A stretch of 64,000 nucleotides of DNA, taken from positions 14,689,482-14,753,481 of the forward strand of contig JAJLRJ010000009.1 in NCBI GenBank assembly GCA_024195265.1, read 5' to 3'. Below, in pieces: positions 23,245 to 37,200 of the stretch. The position numbers and the translations under genes were made by a program. The notes below the pieces were generated by a model. The model saw only the letters and a program-made list of their open reading frames with translations. It made no database searches and had not been told where the DNA came from. The DNA is from Dendrophyllia cribrosa (lineage: Eukaryota > Cnidaria > Anthozoa > Scleractinia > Dendrophylliidae). Position 1 is the first letter of the stretch, and every line of letters starts with the position of its first letter.

Positions 23245-26200
23245 GTAGGTAGGTAGGTATCTAGGTACGTTGTACTTTAGACCTACATTTTCACTTCGAT
23301 TGCACCAGTTTTGTACGTAAACGGACGTGTAACCTACGCCTCATAGAAGGAGAAGGCGTTCCTAGCGCCGCTGTTCTATTACTTAAACGAAAAATTTCCT
23401 TTCTTTTTGCCATTGCATCTGCCATATTTATAAGACAATCTACAAATTAAATGTTTAGTGCATTCGTGTACGTGGCAAAATTTGCATGCCGTTCAGGCGT
23501 ATATTTACGCAATGGCCTTGACCTGCATGGAAGGCAACCTCGTTCCCAGGGTCGGAAAGATGAGAGACCCTGGGAACGAGGTTGCATAGAAGGATGACAT
23601 TGTCAAGGTATTTCCAATTTTTCTGTGATGCCTTATACGTTGGTTAACGTCGTTTCTGTTAATGTTTTTTCTTTCAGATTATCACATATCCAGGAACTTA
23701 TAACAAACTTGAGATGAATATATTTGGTACATGACAATTTTAACTGGTTTATGATTATAACTCGTGTTGTACCTGAGGTCCTTTAAATAGAAGCCTGAGA
23801 GAGTATATGTTTCACTCCGCTCTTGTTTCCTATCCGAGGAAAAGGACAAGATATACCGAAACAGAAGAAAACAATAGCGAGAAAAAATGTCTGCTTTCGC
23901 TGGCTGATATAGCAGAGCAGTTTTCAATTGAATGTCGAAAGCAATTTTTCTATTTCGATTCTATTGGCTTTGGTTTTACATTGTTGCGCAATGTCTAAAA
24001 AAAATATTGCGCCCCTTTCTCAACCAATCAGTAGTAAAACCAAAAACCAGTTTTGACTCACGCGTTTCTCGCGCAATGTATTTGCTTTGAGTTCTGATTG
24101 GTTCATTGGCTTGTCTTCTCCTGATGTGATTGGCCAGAGTTATTGCTGTGGTTGTTATTTTACGACGCTCGATTGAAAACCGCTCAAAAAAGGAATGATT
24201 TATATTTCAATTGGTGTTTATTTGTGTATATTGATTTGATAGGAGTTAACGTTCCACGCAAAATTGAGGTTACAAGAAAATAGTTTTCCCACCAAAACTC
24301 AGGCTAGAGCTGCCACCCTGGATCCAGACGTCGGTTCTCTAAATATCATGAGTGAAATTAACCGCATAAACAGTTAGCAGAAGCTCGCGAGACGGTTGCG
24401 CCTCGTTGTCGCGGTTTTGCCGCTCAAACTCGCCGGTTTTCACTAAAAAAAACTCTGGCACCCAGGGTATTGTGGTCCTTAGATATTCCTTAGATAGGGT
24501 CACTAAATTGCAGTATCCACCCCAACGCGCAAAACGAAAAAGATATGGTCTGTTAAAACTGGGCCTTAAAAAGGGTATCAAATCTCGATTTTCCACCCTT
24601 AAACAGGGTCAGGATTTGAGAACCTTGGCGGCACACACCTGACCTACATTGTCGGGAGTACCCCCCCCCCCCCCCTTGGGAGCGTTTGCGGTCTTATGTG
24701 AAATGCATACAAATTGGAAAAGCTTCACGTAAACTCAGTAACTGAAAAAGATACAGTAGACACCCGCATAAAAGAACAAGTGATTTGGTGGTCAGGCTGA
24801 TGCGTTTCTTATATATCGGGTGCTTAGTGAGAAATCAGGCTGAAGATGTTCTTAAGAGGTTCTTAAAATTGTTTCTGGAAATGAGGACAGTGATCAGGAT
24901 TACTGAGAGGTTTAATTAATATGCAATCACTGTTTTATTAAATGAAACCATAAAACTAGCCTGTACTGTATAATATTAACTAACTGTATTAATTAACAAA
25001 TTTGATGCAATGTATTTCATTACAGTGTGACACTGCCCCTGTAAGAGGAACTGGTCAATAATTAGAGGGGGAGAGGGGTTGGTGCAAATAGAGAGGAGAC
25101 TAGCATATTTGGTGATCAAAACAACATAAAGAGTGGCAGTAAAGTGAAATACTGTGTGTTTGTAATGGTCCAGCACACATACTTAGATCAGCCCCGCTGT
25201 TTTCTGATTTTTGATACCCTATTTTTCACATAAGAACATGCTTCATTTGTCAGGCTGAATTGGTTCTTATATATATATATATGGTAGTTTATTGACCAAA
25301 TTTCAGCCTGAAGGTTCTTAATCCACTTGTTCTTTTATGCGGGTGTTTACTGTGGCATGGAAGAAAACGACTGATGTGTCCATAATGGCGGTGGGGTGAT
25401 TACGGGATGTCAGTAACAGCGGATAGTCCATAATAGTAGGGTGTCCGTAATAGCGGGGTGATTACAGGGTGTCTATAAAAGCGGGGTGTCTGTAATAGCA
25501 GGATGTCCCTAACAGCGGGGTGATTATGGTGGTCTGTCATAGCGGGAGTCCATAATAGCGGGATATCCGTTATAGCGGGGTCTTTACGGGGTGTCTGTAA
25601 TATCAGGACGTCTGTAATAGTGGCATGTTTGTTATAGCACGGTGTCCTCAAAAGCGGGATGTAAGCTTGTAAATGTAAATCGCGCAATAGATTTAGGGCC
25701 TGTTTGCATGGAGGGAGAGTTACCCTCCTCTATTGTCTTTCCCGGTTTCGTTCACATGCGAGGTAGGGTTACCCTAGGAGGAGGGTAATACCCGCCTAGG
25801 AGGGTCAAGTTTAGGGCGATCAGATTGCTGTCACATCACCGCCAACAATAAACATGGCTTCGCGCGGTTATAAACCTGGAGAATTATTTCGGAGAACTAA
25901 GCTGGCAAGAGCGGCGAATCCGAACGGGAAACAGAAATTCAAGACAACAGTCAGAGCAACCGTTTGGCGGCTGAAATAGAACATTCGCCTGTTGATGTCT
26001 AATAAATAGGCGAAAGTCTTGAACAAAGCAAAGGTTCGACAGACAGAGCCGTACTTGATCATGATCAGTCACGAAATAAATCAAACGGGAAAAGAAAAGC
26101 GGCCAATCGACCAGTCTCTTCGTCGATAAAGGCGAAGAAATAGCCATGGACGCCCGAAGCCGTTGAACTGCTTCTCAATATATCAAAGAGTACAAGACGA

Positions 26201-28244
26201 AGTGCGAATTCAACGGCGTGGACTTCGAGGCTGATCTATCGATGGCTTCAGGTTTCCGCGACTTTGTTGGCAGAGATAGCCCTAGGGATAACCCCCCCCC
26301 CCCCCCCCCCCCCCCCCAGGGAGTACTCCCATATATTAGCTATATAGGTATGTGCCGCTGTGAAGGGTATGGTGTTTAGGCAGTTTAGTCTGGGATAGTG
26401 TATAGTAATCAGAGATTTTTGGTATCATTTTCCGCGAAACTGATCAGTTGCGTGAAGAATTTAGTCTAGACGAGGTTTACTGGCAAATGGCATTTAAAAA
26501 TCGGTACGGCGGGCAGAACGGCATTTTTACTGACCCCTGGCATCTTAGACTGTGGTAGTGAACTAGTTTCTGGATCAAAAATAGCGAGTCTGGAATAGGT
26601 CAAGGATAGGGTAGGGTTTTTCGGTGTTTAGTCTAGAATAGAGTTGCAAAATGCAGCTAAAATGGTAAATGCAATTTTGAAGGCAAGAACCAACGTAACA
26701 AAACAGAAGCACCGGATCCAAATTGAGGACCTAATCAGCTATAAATAATTTCTTTCTTAGGCCGTGCCTTTTGAAATATTAGATAAATTTCATGTTATTC
26801 CTTCACTGTCGAATCAGCTTTGCTCTTTTTCGTTTATAGCTAAGATGGTCTAGTATAGGTTAAGGGTCTCAGAGTCCCAGCGGCACACCCCCGCCCAAAT
26901 ATTTGCAGGGTACCCTCCCCCCCCCCCCCCCCCCCCCCCACCCCCCGGAGGGGAGATAACCCTACACATGTAAAGGAGGGCTATCTTTTTTACCCTTCTA
27001 AAAGGGCTACCCTGCTTGGAGAGTTACCCTCCCTTCATGTAAACAGACCCCAATGAATGTTAACAGTGAATTCTCTTAAAACGGACACCCCTGTAAGGCG
27101 GACACATCTGTAAGACGGACATCAGTTATTAGCTGGTTCTGGCCTAATTTCACTTGTTCGTCTGTAACTAAACTCTCTATAAGGCGGACACCCCTTTAAG
27201 ACAGATAAATAGAGCTTGTCCTAAAGGTGTCCGGCTTAAAAAGGTTTACTGTATTTATTTTTCTACATTCGTAGCTCCTCCTCCGCCGAAGCCACCAACA
27301 ATGCCCCCAACTGAAGGTACGTTGTTGTACGTAGGGTCACCTTTTCATTGTCGTGACTGTCAATGGCGATCTGTAACAATCGATGACAGTTGCTAAAAAA
27401 AACATGTTAGATGTGGAGAGAAGCTTTACTTTTCTAGTGCCGTGCCACTATTATCAATTAGTGGATTCTAAAGGTGTTCCACTCTCTCGTTTAATTATAT
27501 TTCTTCCTTTTGCTGTGTAACTAGACTAATTCATTTTCCTTTAACTTATGTTTCTATGTGAAGTTAAGTTGTACTTGAAATTAATTTCATATTAATGTTA
27601 TACCTCCATGAATGTATGATCAACATGCCATAATCAATAAAAAGCAAAGCAATTAACTAACAGCACATTTTCCCCTCAGGATCTCCCAGCAAAAAGATCA
27701 TAGCTGCCATTTCAGGATTAGCTGCTGGTATTGCGTTGCTACTTATTTTAATTGTGATCTATCGAAAACGGATCAACAATTGCTCGTTTTTTTCGCCAGG
27801 TTAGTGCTGCTTACGTTATCATATTTTGATACCGTAAAGCTCCCAGGGGTTACTTAAACCTGGTTTTCGCTGGTGACATAACAAGCCGTCCCCCTCCCTG
27901 AGGGTGGGAACTTTAATATTAAGGTGATGGGGATGCTCCTTGAAAATTTTGAAAAGAACCCCTAGAAGGGACCATATGTCCCTCAGAATAACCCGGAGAG
28001 TATCAGTAATTGGGGGTGGCCCATACTTATGCTCCTGAGAGGTACTAAAACAACACGAAGAGTTCTAATTGCACTAAAATTTGTAAAGCAATGACATGAA
28101 TCTCCAACCTTTCATTGCCCTAAGAGTTTTCCTTATAGCTACAACTGGGGTCATTTTGAATAAAAACACCCAGAGGTACCAAAACCACATTGTTAACCCT
28201 TACAGGTACGACGAGCATCTCCATCACTGTTATATGTGAATCCC

Positions 28245-28281
<37 letters not shown>

Positions 28282-31200
28282 GAAGGGAGGTATAAGCGCA
28301 GACATATGAGGTTTGCTTGGAGTGAAATTGAGCATGATGTAGGCATAAGTGGAAGCGCAAGATAAAATAAAAGGTGTTTGTCTTTACGTATGTCCTTGCG
28401 CTTATTCTCATGCTTTCGTCGAGCCCGTTTTTACTCTTACATAAAAGCTATTATGCTTTCCTTTGTGCTTACCTCGTAACCTAGAACCAGGCGAAAGTGA
28501 AAGAGTAAAAGGGGCTATGATGCTAGAAAAATTCTCACATATGAGATTAGGGAGTATTTACCGTTCCTAGTATTTTACATTTCCTTAACGTATGGTAATT
28601 CTCATGTTCACTAAAAAATTTTATGGCTCGTTAATCTTATTCTTATTCTCCTTTTGTTCTTAATGAAACAAGACACCTCCCAAGGACGCCAAGATGTTTT
28701 GCAGAATTCCAGAATCAATAATTCTTGTTGCGCAGGTTAGTAAAATATAGATACTGTATTTAACAAATTTGCATAAGACCCCACCTTCGATTAAGCGCCC
28801 TACCCTCGAAAAAACGCCCCCTTGGTAATAAAAAACTAAACCACCAACTCCTCAAATAGAAGTTAGTGATAGCGCATGAGATAAGACAATTTTGATTTCA
28901 CTCCACATGCACTCAAAATTCAAGCCAGTTTATTGATGTTGAAGACGCAAAAATACGAAAGTTGAAATAAGCGCTCCTGGCGTTTGTTCAAGAAAATACT
29001 AACTGTATTGTGGCACATGAAACTTTATTTTGCTGAGAGCCTTTTTGATTACTTGACATAGCTCACAGTTGAAATTATTTCCAAATAATAAAGCCCAACC
29101 ACAAAATACATACGGACCGAGACCTTTAATTAGACGCCATTGTTTTCAACCTTGCTTTTTCTTCATCTGAGATGGCCGGGAAGAACCTCATCCTCGGGAT
29201 GAGGTTGCACAGTTAAGCACTCGTAAGCGACTACGTAACATTGGGAATCGAAAACGTTGTCGCAACTATAGCTGGTAAATTCTTGTAAGCGATCATTAGA
29301 CATCTTGCCCGCTCGGTAGGCAATCAGAGCCAGGATTTGCTTGATTTTGCCCGCTCGCAGAGCCAGCCGTATAATAAGAATGCTTCTTTTCACTGTGGAC
29401 CAGTTCAGTCATAAAATAGAATCATTTATTTCATCTTAATAATCAAATTCATACCATATTCACAGCCTCGCTCCCAGTCTTCCTTGGCGCGTAATCGAAT
29501 GTGGCGTCACCAGTCAAGCTGATTCAAAAGATTCGCGCTATCGCGTTCGACCTTAAGGCCCCAAGCCTGAGGCTACAATGTAAGATGGCGTATATGTTCT
29601 TTTTAAGATTTTGCGGCGATTTTACTGTGATTTTGAATTGATGCTCAGTAGCGCATTCGCTGTTATTATACCTCCCCCCATTCTCGTCCCCAGAGCTCCA
29701 CGGTTTTTTTTAATTGCCTCTCGTGTAACTCTGGTAAAGGACCAAAATTGTAATTTTTTGATTGGCCGTTTAAAAATGAATGCGCAACAAGGTAAAACAT
29801 TTTACACTTATACGCACCAAGTTTTAATTCCGGTTGAATTTCAAATGTTGGCCCGTGTTTATCGACCTGTGTTGAACTGGAAATATGGCGACAACAGCAA
29901 CAAAACCAACGTTTCAACGCAATCAGTGTGTGGCTCGAAGCAAAATTATAAGCGACCAATGTTGTTTCAGTTTTTTGGTTTAGCAGGTAAAAACGGCTGC
30001 TAAATTTCAAAGTGTATTGTGATTGTTGCAAAATGTGAGTGATTCGTTTATGCAAATAATCAGTATGTGTCTTGGAAGACGAAGCTGTGAGGCGGTGAGC
30101 GGCCACGAATATTAAAGAAGTATGTCTTAATTCGCAAAAAGAACAACAAAGCTTGCTACAGGGACGAGTAAAGAGAGGCAGAAATCCTGAAGAAAGCGGC
30201 CAAGGGCGAAAATAAATACTTTATGTAACGCTCTTATGGCAAAGGTACAAATAAAATAAATTATAAATATCAGCCCTTTTGTAAAGAAGTGATATTTTAT
30301 TTATTAGGTGGCAGTCTTTGTTAAAAGTTGAAATAAAAAAAATCTAAGGAAACGAATAATGTCACTTCAAGCCCAATTAAAATAACATGCACACACAAAA
30401 AAAAACAAATTCCAGATATTTCTTCTACCACTGTACGATAAAATGAGCCTAATCAATGATCAATGCGTGTCCATAAACAAACTTAGCTGTCCCATCAACT
30501 GATTTGGTCGGATATATGTGAGCGTTCAGTGACGAAACGATAAGTACCCAACTGTGCATACAACAGGTCTCGATCTCAAACGAAGGGAATCGGTTGAAAT
30601 ATCAAGGCTTTTCTAAAACCAGTAGGCAAAATAAAAAAACAATCTTTCTTCTGAATAACGGCAGCACGCAAAGCTTATCGTGTTTCTTTTTTAGCTCGAT
30701 GTTTTCCTCTAATTGTTAAGTCTTGTACAGTTCTTTCAACCGCCACAATTTCAAAAAAACACGGGTCTTCGCTCCTTACTGCGCAAGCTCGACATAGAAA
30801 CTGGGTACGAGGCTGGCCTTACTTATTTGCGGTTTCTAATACTAAGCAAGCGCAATAGTTCATTAATGCATTAGGCATGCGCTAACGGATGTCGTGGACT
30901 TAACGACATCCGGAAGGCTTTGGTCCCAGAGCCTTCTTTTTTTTCGCTGACCAAACGAAGCGAGGGCTCTGGGGACGAAAATGACCTCCCCAGCAGGGGG
31001 ATACTCCCGTATATGATAATGACGGGGGGGGGTTCTTCGCACCTTTTAGGGGTTAAAAGTTACGTTTTGCTATGTTTTAGGGTGTTCAAGTTATCCTCTT
31101 TTGTAGATATAGGGATATCTCTAAGGTAGAGATCTTTTGTCGTTGCTTTCAAAGCATCACTGCAAGTAGAACGAATAATCAAAAACGAATTTATCGCCAA

Positions 31201-34200
31201 TGAAAATTGTAAAAATGCTCATTAGGTGCCACGCCCTCAATAAACGATTCTATTACCTTTTAGGGGTTCTTTTCAAAATTTCCCACGAGCACCTCCGTCG
31301 ATTTTATATAGAAGGCCCCCTGAGATAAAACACGTCAAAGTTCCCTTGGGAACTCCTCAAGCGCAACTTTTATGCTTTAATCGCAAGCGCCCCACTGCAA
31401 TCGCATTAAATCGTAAGCATATAGCTGTGAAAACGCAGCGAAAATCGGCGGTAGTTTACACGGGCGATTTGAAGTTCAAGTTAAAATCGCATCAATAATC
31501 GTCGTTGTAAACGCCGCTTTACATTATTTTGCTTTAGCTCACTTGAATCAAATTTATTCCCACAGACGAATGTGAGGTAAATGAAGTAAACGAGAACTTA
31601 TGTCCCACGATTACGAATGATTTAAAGCTTTCAGGTAAGGCATACTATAGTCCTAATGAATAATGGAGTTAGTTTCTAAAAAAACTGTGGTGCTGCGTCG
31701 ATGGGGGGTGAGGGTGGGGGTGGGGGGAGGTGGAGGGGCGAACACGAAATTTTGGTTTTATCAACTAAGCAGAGTTGGTAACTAGTTGACCAGGGTATAT
31801 TTGCCCTCTCCGAATATCTCCCAAAAATGTCTCAGTGAGCATCCTGATGTCCAATTTCAAAATCCAAAATTTTAGATCAATATCTTAAATCGTTCACAAG
31901 ATATGGACATTCAAACTTTGGCCTTTTGACCACTTTTGAACATTCTGATTGGTTGAATTAGGTCACATGACCCTTTGGCGGGACATTCAAAATATAGTTT
32001 GTTCAAGTGTTTCTGTAGAATAACTGAGTTGTGCTAACAAATTCAAACGAAAAGCAACTGATTTTGAGGATTGAAAACATTCTTTTAACATAATTTTGAT
32101 CTGTCAAGTCAACAGTTGTGGGAGTTTGACAGCTGTCAATCATAGGGAATTACCAAATAAGGAAATCACAAAAAAGCGTTTTTACCACAATTGCCGCTAA
32201 ACTCGCAATCTGATTGGTCGACGTGAGTGGTAAATGAGAGTCCAGACAACGGTGCTGACGCTATCTTCACGCGCGCTTGAAAAAAAAAACAATCAGATTG
32301 CGAGAAAGTTATAGACAACGCTTGCTCTTTCTTTGCTGTCACGTTTTGTAACAAGACTTTCCCTTGTATTTTTTTCTAAATATTGTTGTAAAAAACAAAT
32401 TTACACCGGTTTTCCGTGGTGTGGACTCTTATTTACCACGATTTACGTCATCACATGGTCAAAATTTGTTGCTGACTCACTCGGTTGCGCCTCGTGAGTC
32501 CACAACATTTTGACCATGTGATGACGTAAATCGTGGTAAATAAGAGTCCACACCACGGAAAACCGGTGTAAATTTGTTAATTTTCTCATTCGGATTTTAA
32601 TATTTTTCGATTCTGTTTTCAGCAATGCGTTTCAACAGCCAATTGGCACAGTCGTGTGGTTGGGAACTTGAGTTGCATTATTGTTAGCAAAATTTCCCGA
32701 GAAAAATGTTGATTTATTTTTTAACCAAATTTTCCAATAACTTTGCATACATTAATGCAACTCAAGTTCCAAACCACACTATTGTGCCAATTGGCTGTTG
32801 AAATTCATTGCTGAAAACAGAATCAAAAAATATTAAAATCCGAATGAGAAAAACACGTTTTTGTGATTTCCTTATTTGGTATTTCCCTATGATTGACAGC
32901 TGCCAAACTCCCTCAACTGTTGACGTGGCAGATCAAAATTTAATTAAAAGAATGTGTTCAATCCTCAAAATCAGTTGCTTTTCGTTTGAATTTGCAAGCA
33001 CAACTCAGTTCTGCTACAGAAACACTTGAAAAACTATATTTTGAATGTTCCGCCAAAGGGTCATGTGACCTAATTCAACCATTCAGAATGCTGAAAAAGT
33101 GGTCAAAAGGCCAAATTTTGAATGTCCATATCTTCTGAACGATTTAAGATATTGACCTGAAATTTAGGATTTTGAAATTAGACATCAGGATGCTTACTGA
33201 GATATTTTTTGGAGATATTCAGAAAGGGCAAATATACCCTGGGCAAATACCTTAACTGGCCACCTTAAAAATATTCAAAAGCTGACGTTTCGAGCCCTTC
33301 GTCAGAGCGAATCAAGGAATCAGTTATTGGGGAGATTAAAAAAATATATAAACCAGTCACAATTCATAATTCCTTGATTCGCTGTGACGAAGGGCTAGCG
33401 CTCGAAACGTCAGCTTTTGAATCTGTTTACAGTGGCCAGTTTATCTTATCAACTCAGCTGATAATATTATGGTCCTGCCGCTTACGGTGTACAATTTCGA
33501 AATACTTAGATATGGCAGTGCCCTTTATGGTATATTAAATGAGGTGAAGAGTTATGACAAGTGTGACACCTTCAAAAGTAGAACGCCTGTGACACAAGCG
33601 ACATTAATGTTTTGCCAGGCTGATTCCTCCGTTTAAGGGGACGGACCATTAGAAAAGTGATGGGGGGGGGGGGGGGGGGGGGGGGGAGGAGGGTGGTGGG
33701 GGATTTTCAGCTTGCACGAATTTTTTTTTTTCGCCCATTGCTTGTGCAGGATTTTTTTTTTTGCAGGTGAAACCCTCTGCACGAATTTTTTTTTTCAGAC
33801 AAATATTGCTTTGTTTTTCATTTACTAATTAAGAAAACGGTGTAATACTTAAAAACCATTTTTGACCATTACGTATATTTGAAAAATATATATTAGGAAT
33901 AGTCCGCTACGTTGCACAAGACTATATCCTATTATGGAACGCATGAAGCAAACACAACTTGACACCAGAATTACACGCCTGTTGTAGAAAAAATATACAG
34001 TGTATCTTGAATTCATTGAGACATACACGAGACTTCCTCTCTACAACACTAAAAGAACTGTTCTTTGTGTCAGAAAATATCATACATGCTATGAAATTAA
34101 GAATAAAGCCTAAGAAAGAAACACAACTTAACGTCAGATCGAAACTACACCAATGCTATTGGTTCAATTAAACGAGCCAATGAGAAAACGGAACATTCGA

Positions 34201-37200
34201 TCCTTCCCAAGAGTACAAAAGCGGCAAACATTTCATGTACAACGGAATAATTTCATATTATTCCGCGAGACAGTTACTTATGGGAGCAACTGATGAGGTT
34301 CACCTAAGAACCGAAACTCGAGTCTTGCTTAAGAAAAACGTAAGAATTCACTAGCGTCCGTGAGATTTTCAATACAGATCACCATATCTGTTCAAGCCAT
34401 GTCGGGATGCAATAACGCCATGATGAAACAACGGAGGTTCTTCAAGCTCCAAGAAACACTTCTCAGAAACAGAACTATATATAAAACAAGGAGCTAAAAC
34501 AGAGGCGGATCCAGGGATTTCTGAAAGGGGGGTCCGGGTTCATGCCTTCTCGGAAATTTTTCCAATTTTACCCTCTGAAACGCCATTTCCAGCACTCCTG
34601 AAACTCGAAAAGCGTTTGTTTAGTCAAAAAATTGACAATCAGTCAATTGGTGGAGGTGAAACAACTACGTATAAAACAATTTTATTCTATTATTTTTATG
34701 AACCACAAGGGAGACACAGGTCTAAAAAGGGGGTCCGGACCCCCCCGACCCTCCCCCTGGATCCGCCACTGTAAAACATAAACTGCAAGAAGTCATGATT
34801 CCAATAGAGACACGGCAGCTTCAGACTTTGATCTTAGACGCCTACATCCGTGATAAAGATCCACTTTCTCACAAGTCTTGCACACCGCAGACTTTGACAC
34901 TAAATCACGGCAGGGGCGTAGCCAGGATTTTTCAGAGGTACGCACAATCAATTTCCAAACACTCCCCCTACCTCCTCCCCACCCTCAAGTCCCAAATATT
35001 TCTTTTTTCCCGACTTTTTCAGGTACGCACGTGCGTACGTGCGTACGTGCGTACGTGCGTACAGGTAGCTACGCCCCTGCACGGGCTGAGAGATTGACTG
35101 ATCCTAGCATATTCATAACAATAACAAAAACTGCAGCCGATCACTATATATCTTGCAACAAAAGTTAGCCAAAGAAGCCCTAACATATGCCAAGAGAGCT
35201 AGCATAACGAAGGCATAGAGAAACAATAATTCCATAAATGGCTACACAGCATGAAAATCTCCTGTCACTTAAGAGATTTTTATCCCAAAGATCGTCAAAG
35301 AGTCATACAATACATATCGAGCATGCAAAACTGAGACAGAGATAATAGTGACTAGTCACAATTCTATATTGGTGATCTAAAGGGAACAAATATCTCGTAG
35401 ACCTTCTTGGGAAAGCATTTCTAAAGGCTTCTTTATACATTTTGCGACTAGCGAGAGTCGTGTTTGGCCTGTCACCTTTATAATACTATTTATAAATAAT
35501 AGTATAGGAAGGCCCCAAGAATGTTTTGAATTTTTGAAACGCCAAGAGCGCTATTTTCAATAGGCACTTTGTCAGCTTTTATATATTAAATAACAATCAC
35601 AATAGGACTTCTCCTACTGCATGAATTTTTTTTCTTTGCCTTGAACTTTGCACGAATGTTTTTTCCTGGCATTTTCCCTTGCACGAATTTTTTTTTGTTT
35701 TTTTTTTGTTTTTTTCTCGGTACTCGGGCACTCGGGTACTCATGTGATCATGCTCGCATAATTTTTGTTCTTATGCTCGGATTCTCGTCAAAAGTCACTT
35801 GAGTGCTCCAATTGTCGTAAATGGTGTTTTTGGTACCGAAATAAATGTACATCTGGAAGATCCTGAACATGTGTATGGTTGTTACATTTAGATTAAAACA
35901 CATGTTCATAAAGAACGTCTTATTGAAAACTTCAAATAATTTTTCAATAAAAAACAGCCATAAAAAAGTAACTTGTCAATTTTTTTCTCGTTGCTCGCTG
36001 TTAGCTTCTCTTGTCAGTAGTTTTTCAGCGTTGCTCACAAGACAAACTTGTTCAATGCTCTTGCTCTCAAATATGACGCTGTGCTCGCATGCTCACAAAT
36101 ACTCGCAAAGAACATTCATTACGCTTTAAAGAGTTTCTTTTTAAATGTTTTTCTTATGAGCCTGAACCCTGTTACCTTTATACGATGGTCGCCCCTCTCC
36201 CCTTCCCTCTTGGTTTGGAGATATACAGTACATCACATTACCTCATGCCTAAGTGTTGATCAGATCTTTTTTTTTTTGATAGGTCCCGAATTCTTTTACG
36301 CGTGTTATTATCCGGAAAATGAGAGATTCCAACTGCAAGTGGCTTCCGTTGTGAACTTCTTTAGAGAGAATGGCTATAGAGTTGTGATGGACGTGATGAG
36401 CTGCAACGAACTCGTCAATCTTGGACCAACTCGATGGGCGGAACAGCAGATAAAGAAAGCGCACAAAATACTTGTGTTTCTGTCACCGGGTCTTTTGCGG
36501 ATGTGTGGGACTGACGACAACGATACACAATCCTATAGTCAGGTATATTCGGCATTTTTTCTCATCTTCTAAATGTGGTCATGTTCAAAACATCCACAGA
36601 CTCAAAAGTGAGAACCTCCTTGTACAGCATAATAAACGGTATCACAGAAATGTTGTGCTCAGTAGCTTTCGTTTGAATGGTCACACTTAAGGATTTTATC
36701 CACAGACTCAAAAGTTATAACCACCTTGTACAGCATAATAAACTGTACCGCGGGAAAGTACTGCACAATAGCTTGACATTTGAATGGTCACACTTTAAAC
36801 TTACTTCCATAAAATCAAATTGTAGAACTTCATGACATGATTTAAGGTCTTATTCTAGGAGACTATCATGTTCCTCTATTATATGTGACTCAATCACATA
36901 CAAAATTGTGTGGATTTCATCCACAGATTAACATGTACAGTCAACCGATTGTTCCCTAGTGCGACATTGCTAATGGACCTACGTGAACAAATTGACGCGA
37001 ACAGAAGAATCGACTCCAGACGCGAACTACAATCAGTGTCAGACATCGTTGGAACAACCTTTCCCTGTCCCCAATTTCAATGTTGGATCACACAGTGAAC
37101 GCGCGTCTTTTTATTTTCCAACAACATTGAAAGATGGGGAGGAATATTGAATATTGCATTTGTCACAAATTTTTTGTGAGCAGGCTCATATTTGGGGAGC

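Larger units (their letters stand above)
25696..27051. mobile_element. MITE with SANT remnant, split by a poly-C element
   Basis: The left end GGGCCTGTTTGCATGGAGGG pairs with the right end CCCTTCATGTAAACAGACCC. The interior carries a broken SANT-like protein (26142-26274). A separate element (26289-26946) is inserted near the middle, separating the two halves. The target duplication is unclear (TTA on the left, CAA on the right). Confidence 0.55.
33257..33439. repeat. Palindrome carrying two hammerhead-like motifs in opposite orientation
   Basis: TGGCCACCTTAAAA at the left pairs with TACAGTGGCCA at the right. Each arm holds a hammerhead-like core: 33281-33308 on the minus strand and 33381-33414 on the plus strand. 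The sequence after the motif (TTATCAACTCAGCTGATA) is a tail shared with other copies. Confidence 0.6.
33661..36025. other. Receptor intron with MITEs, otherwise non-coding
   Basis: A G run of about 27 lies at 33661-33687 inside a repeat with GCACGAATTTTTTTT words that recur at 35640-35700. The two small MITEs in this intron are listed separately. Short ORFs here show no coding character. Confidence 0.4.

Noticed and set aside
25380..25665. Regularly spaced repeats resembling a CRISPR array
   Set aside because: Units abut without unique spacers and the context is eukaryotic; it is a minisatellite.
29611..30106. Opposed ORFs of 130 and 146 codons
   Set aside because: They overlap on both strands, have no domain, contain MITE words and lie in a receptor intron.
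36910..37098. 62-codon frame between the SEFIR exons of the main gene
   Set aside because: LREQIDANRRIDSRRELQSV looks protein-like, but the segment is absent from the duplicate copy and the flanking exons join in phase without it.
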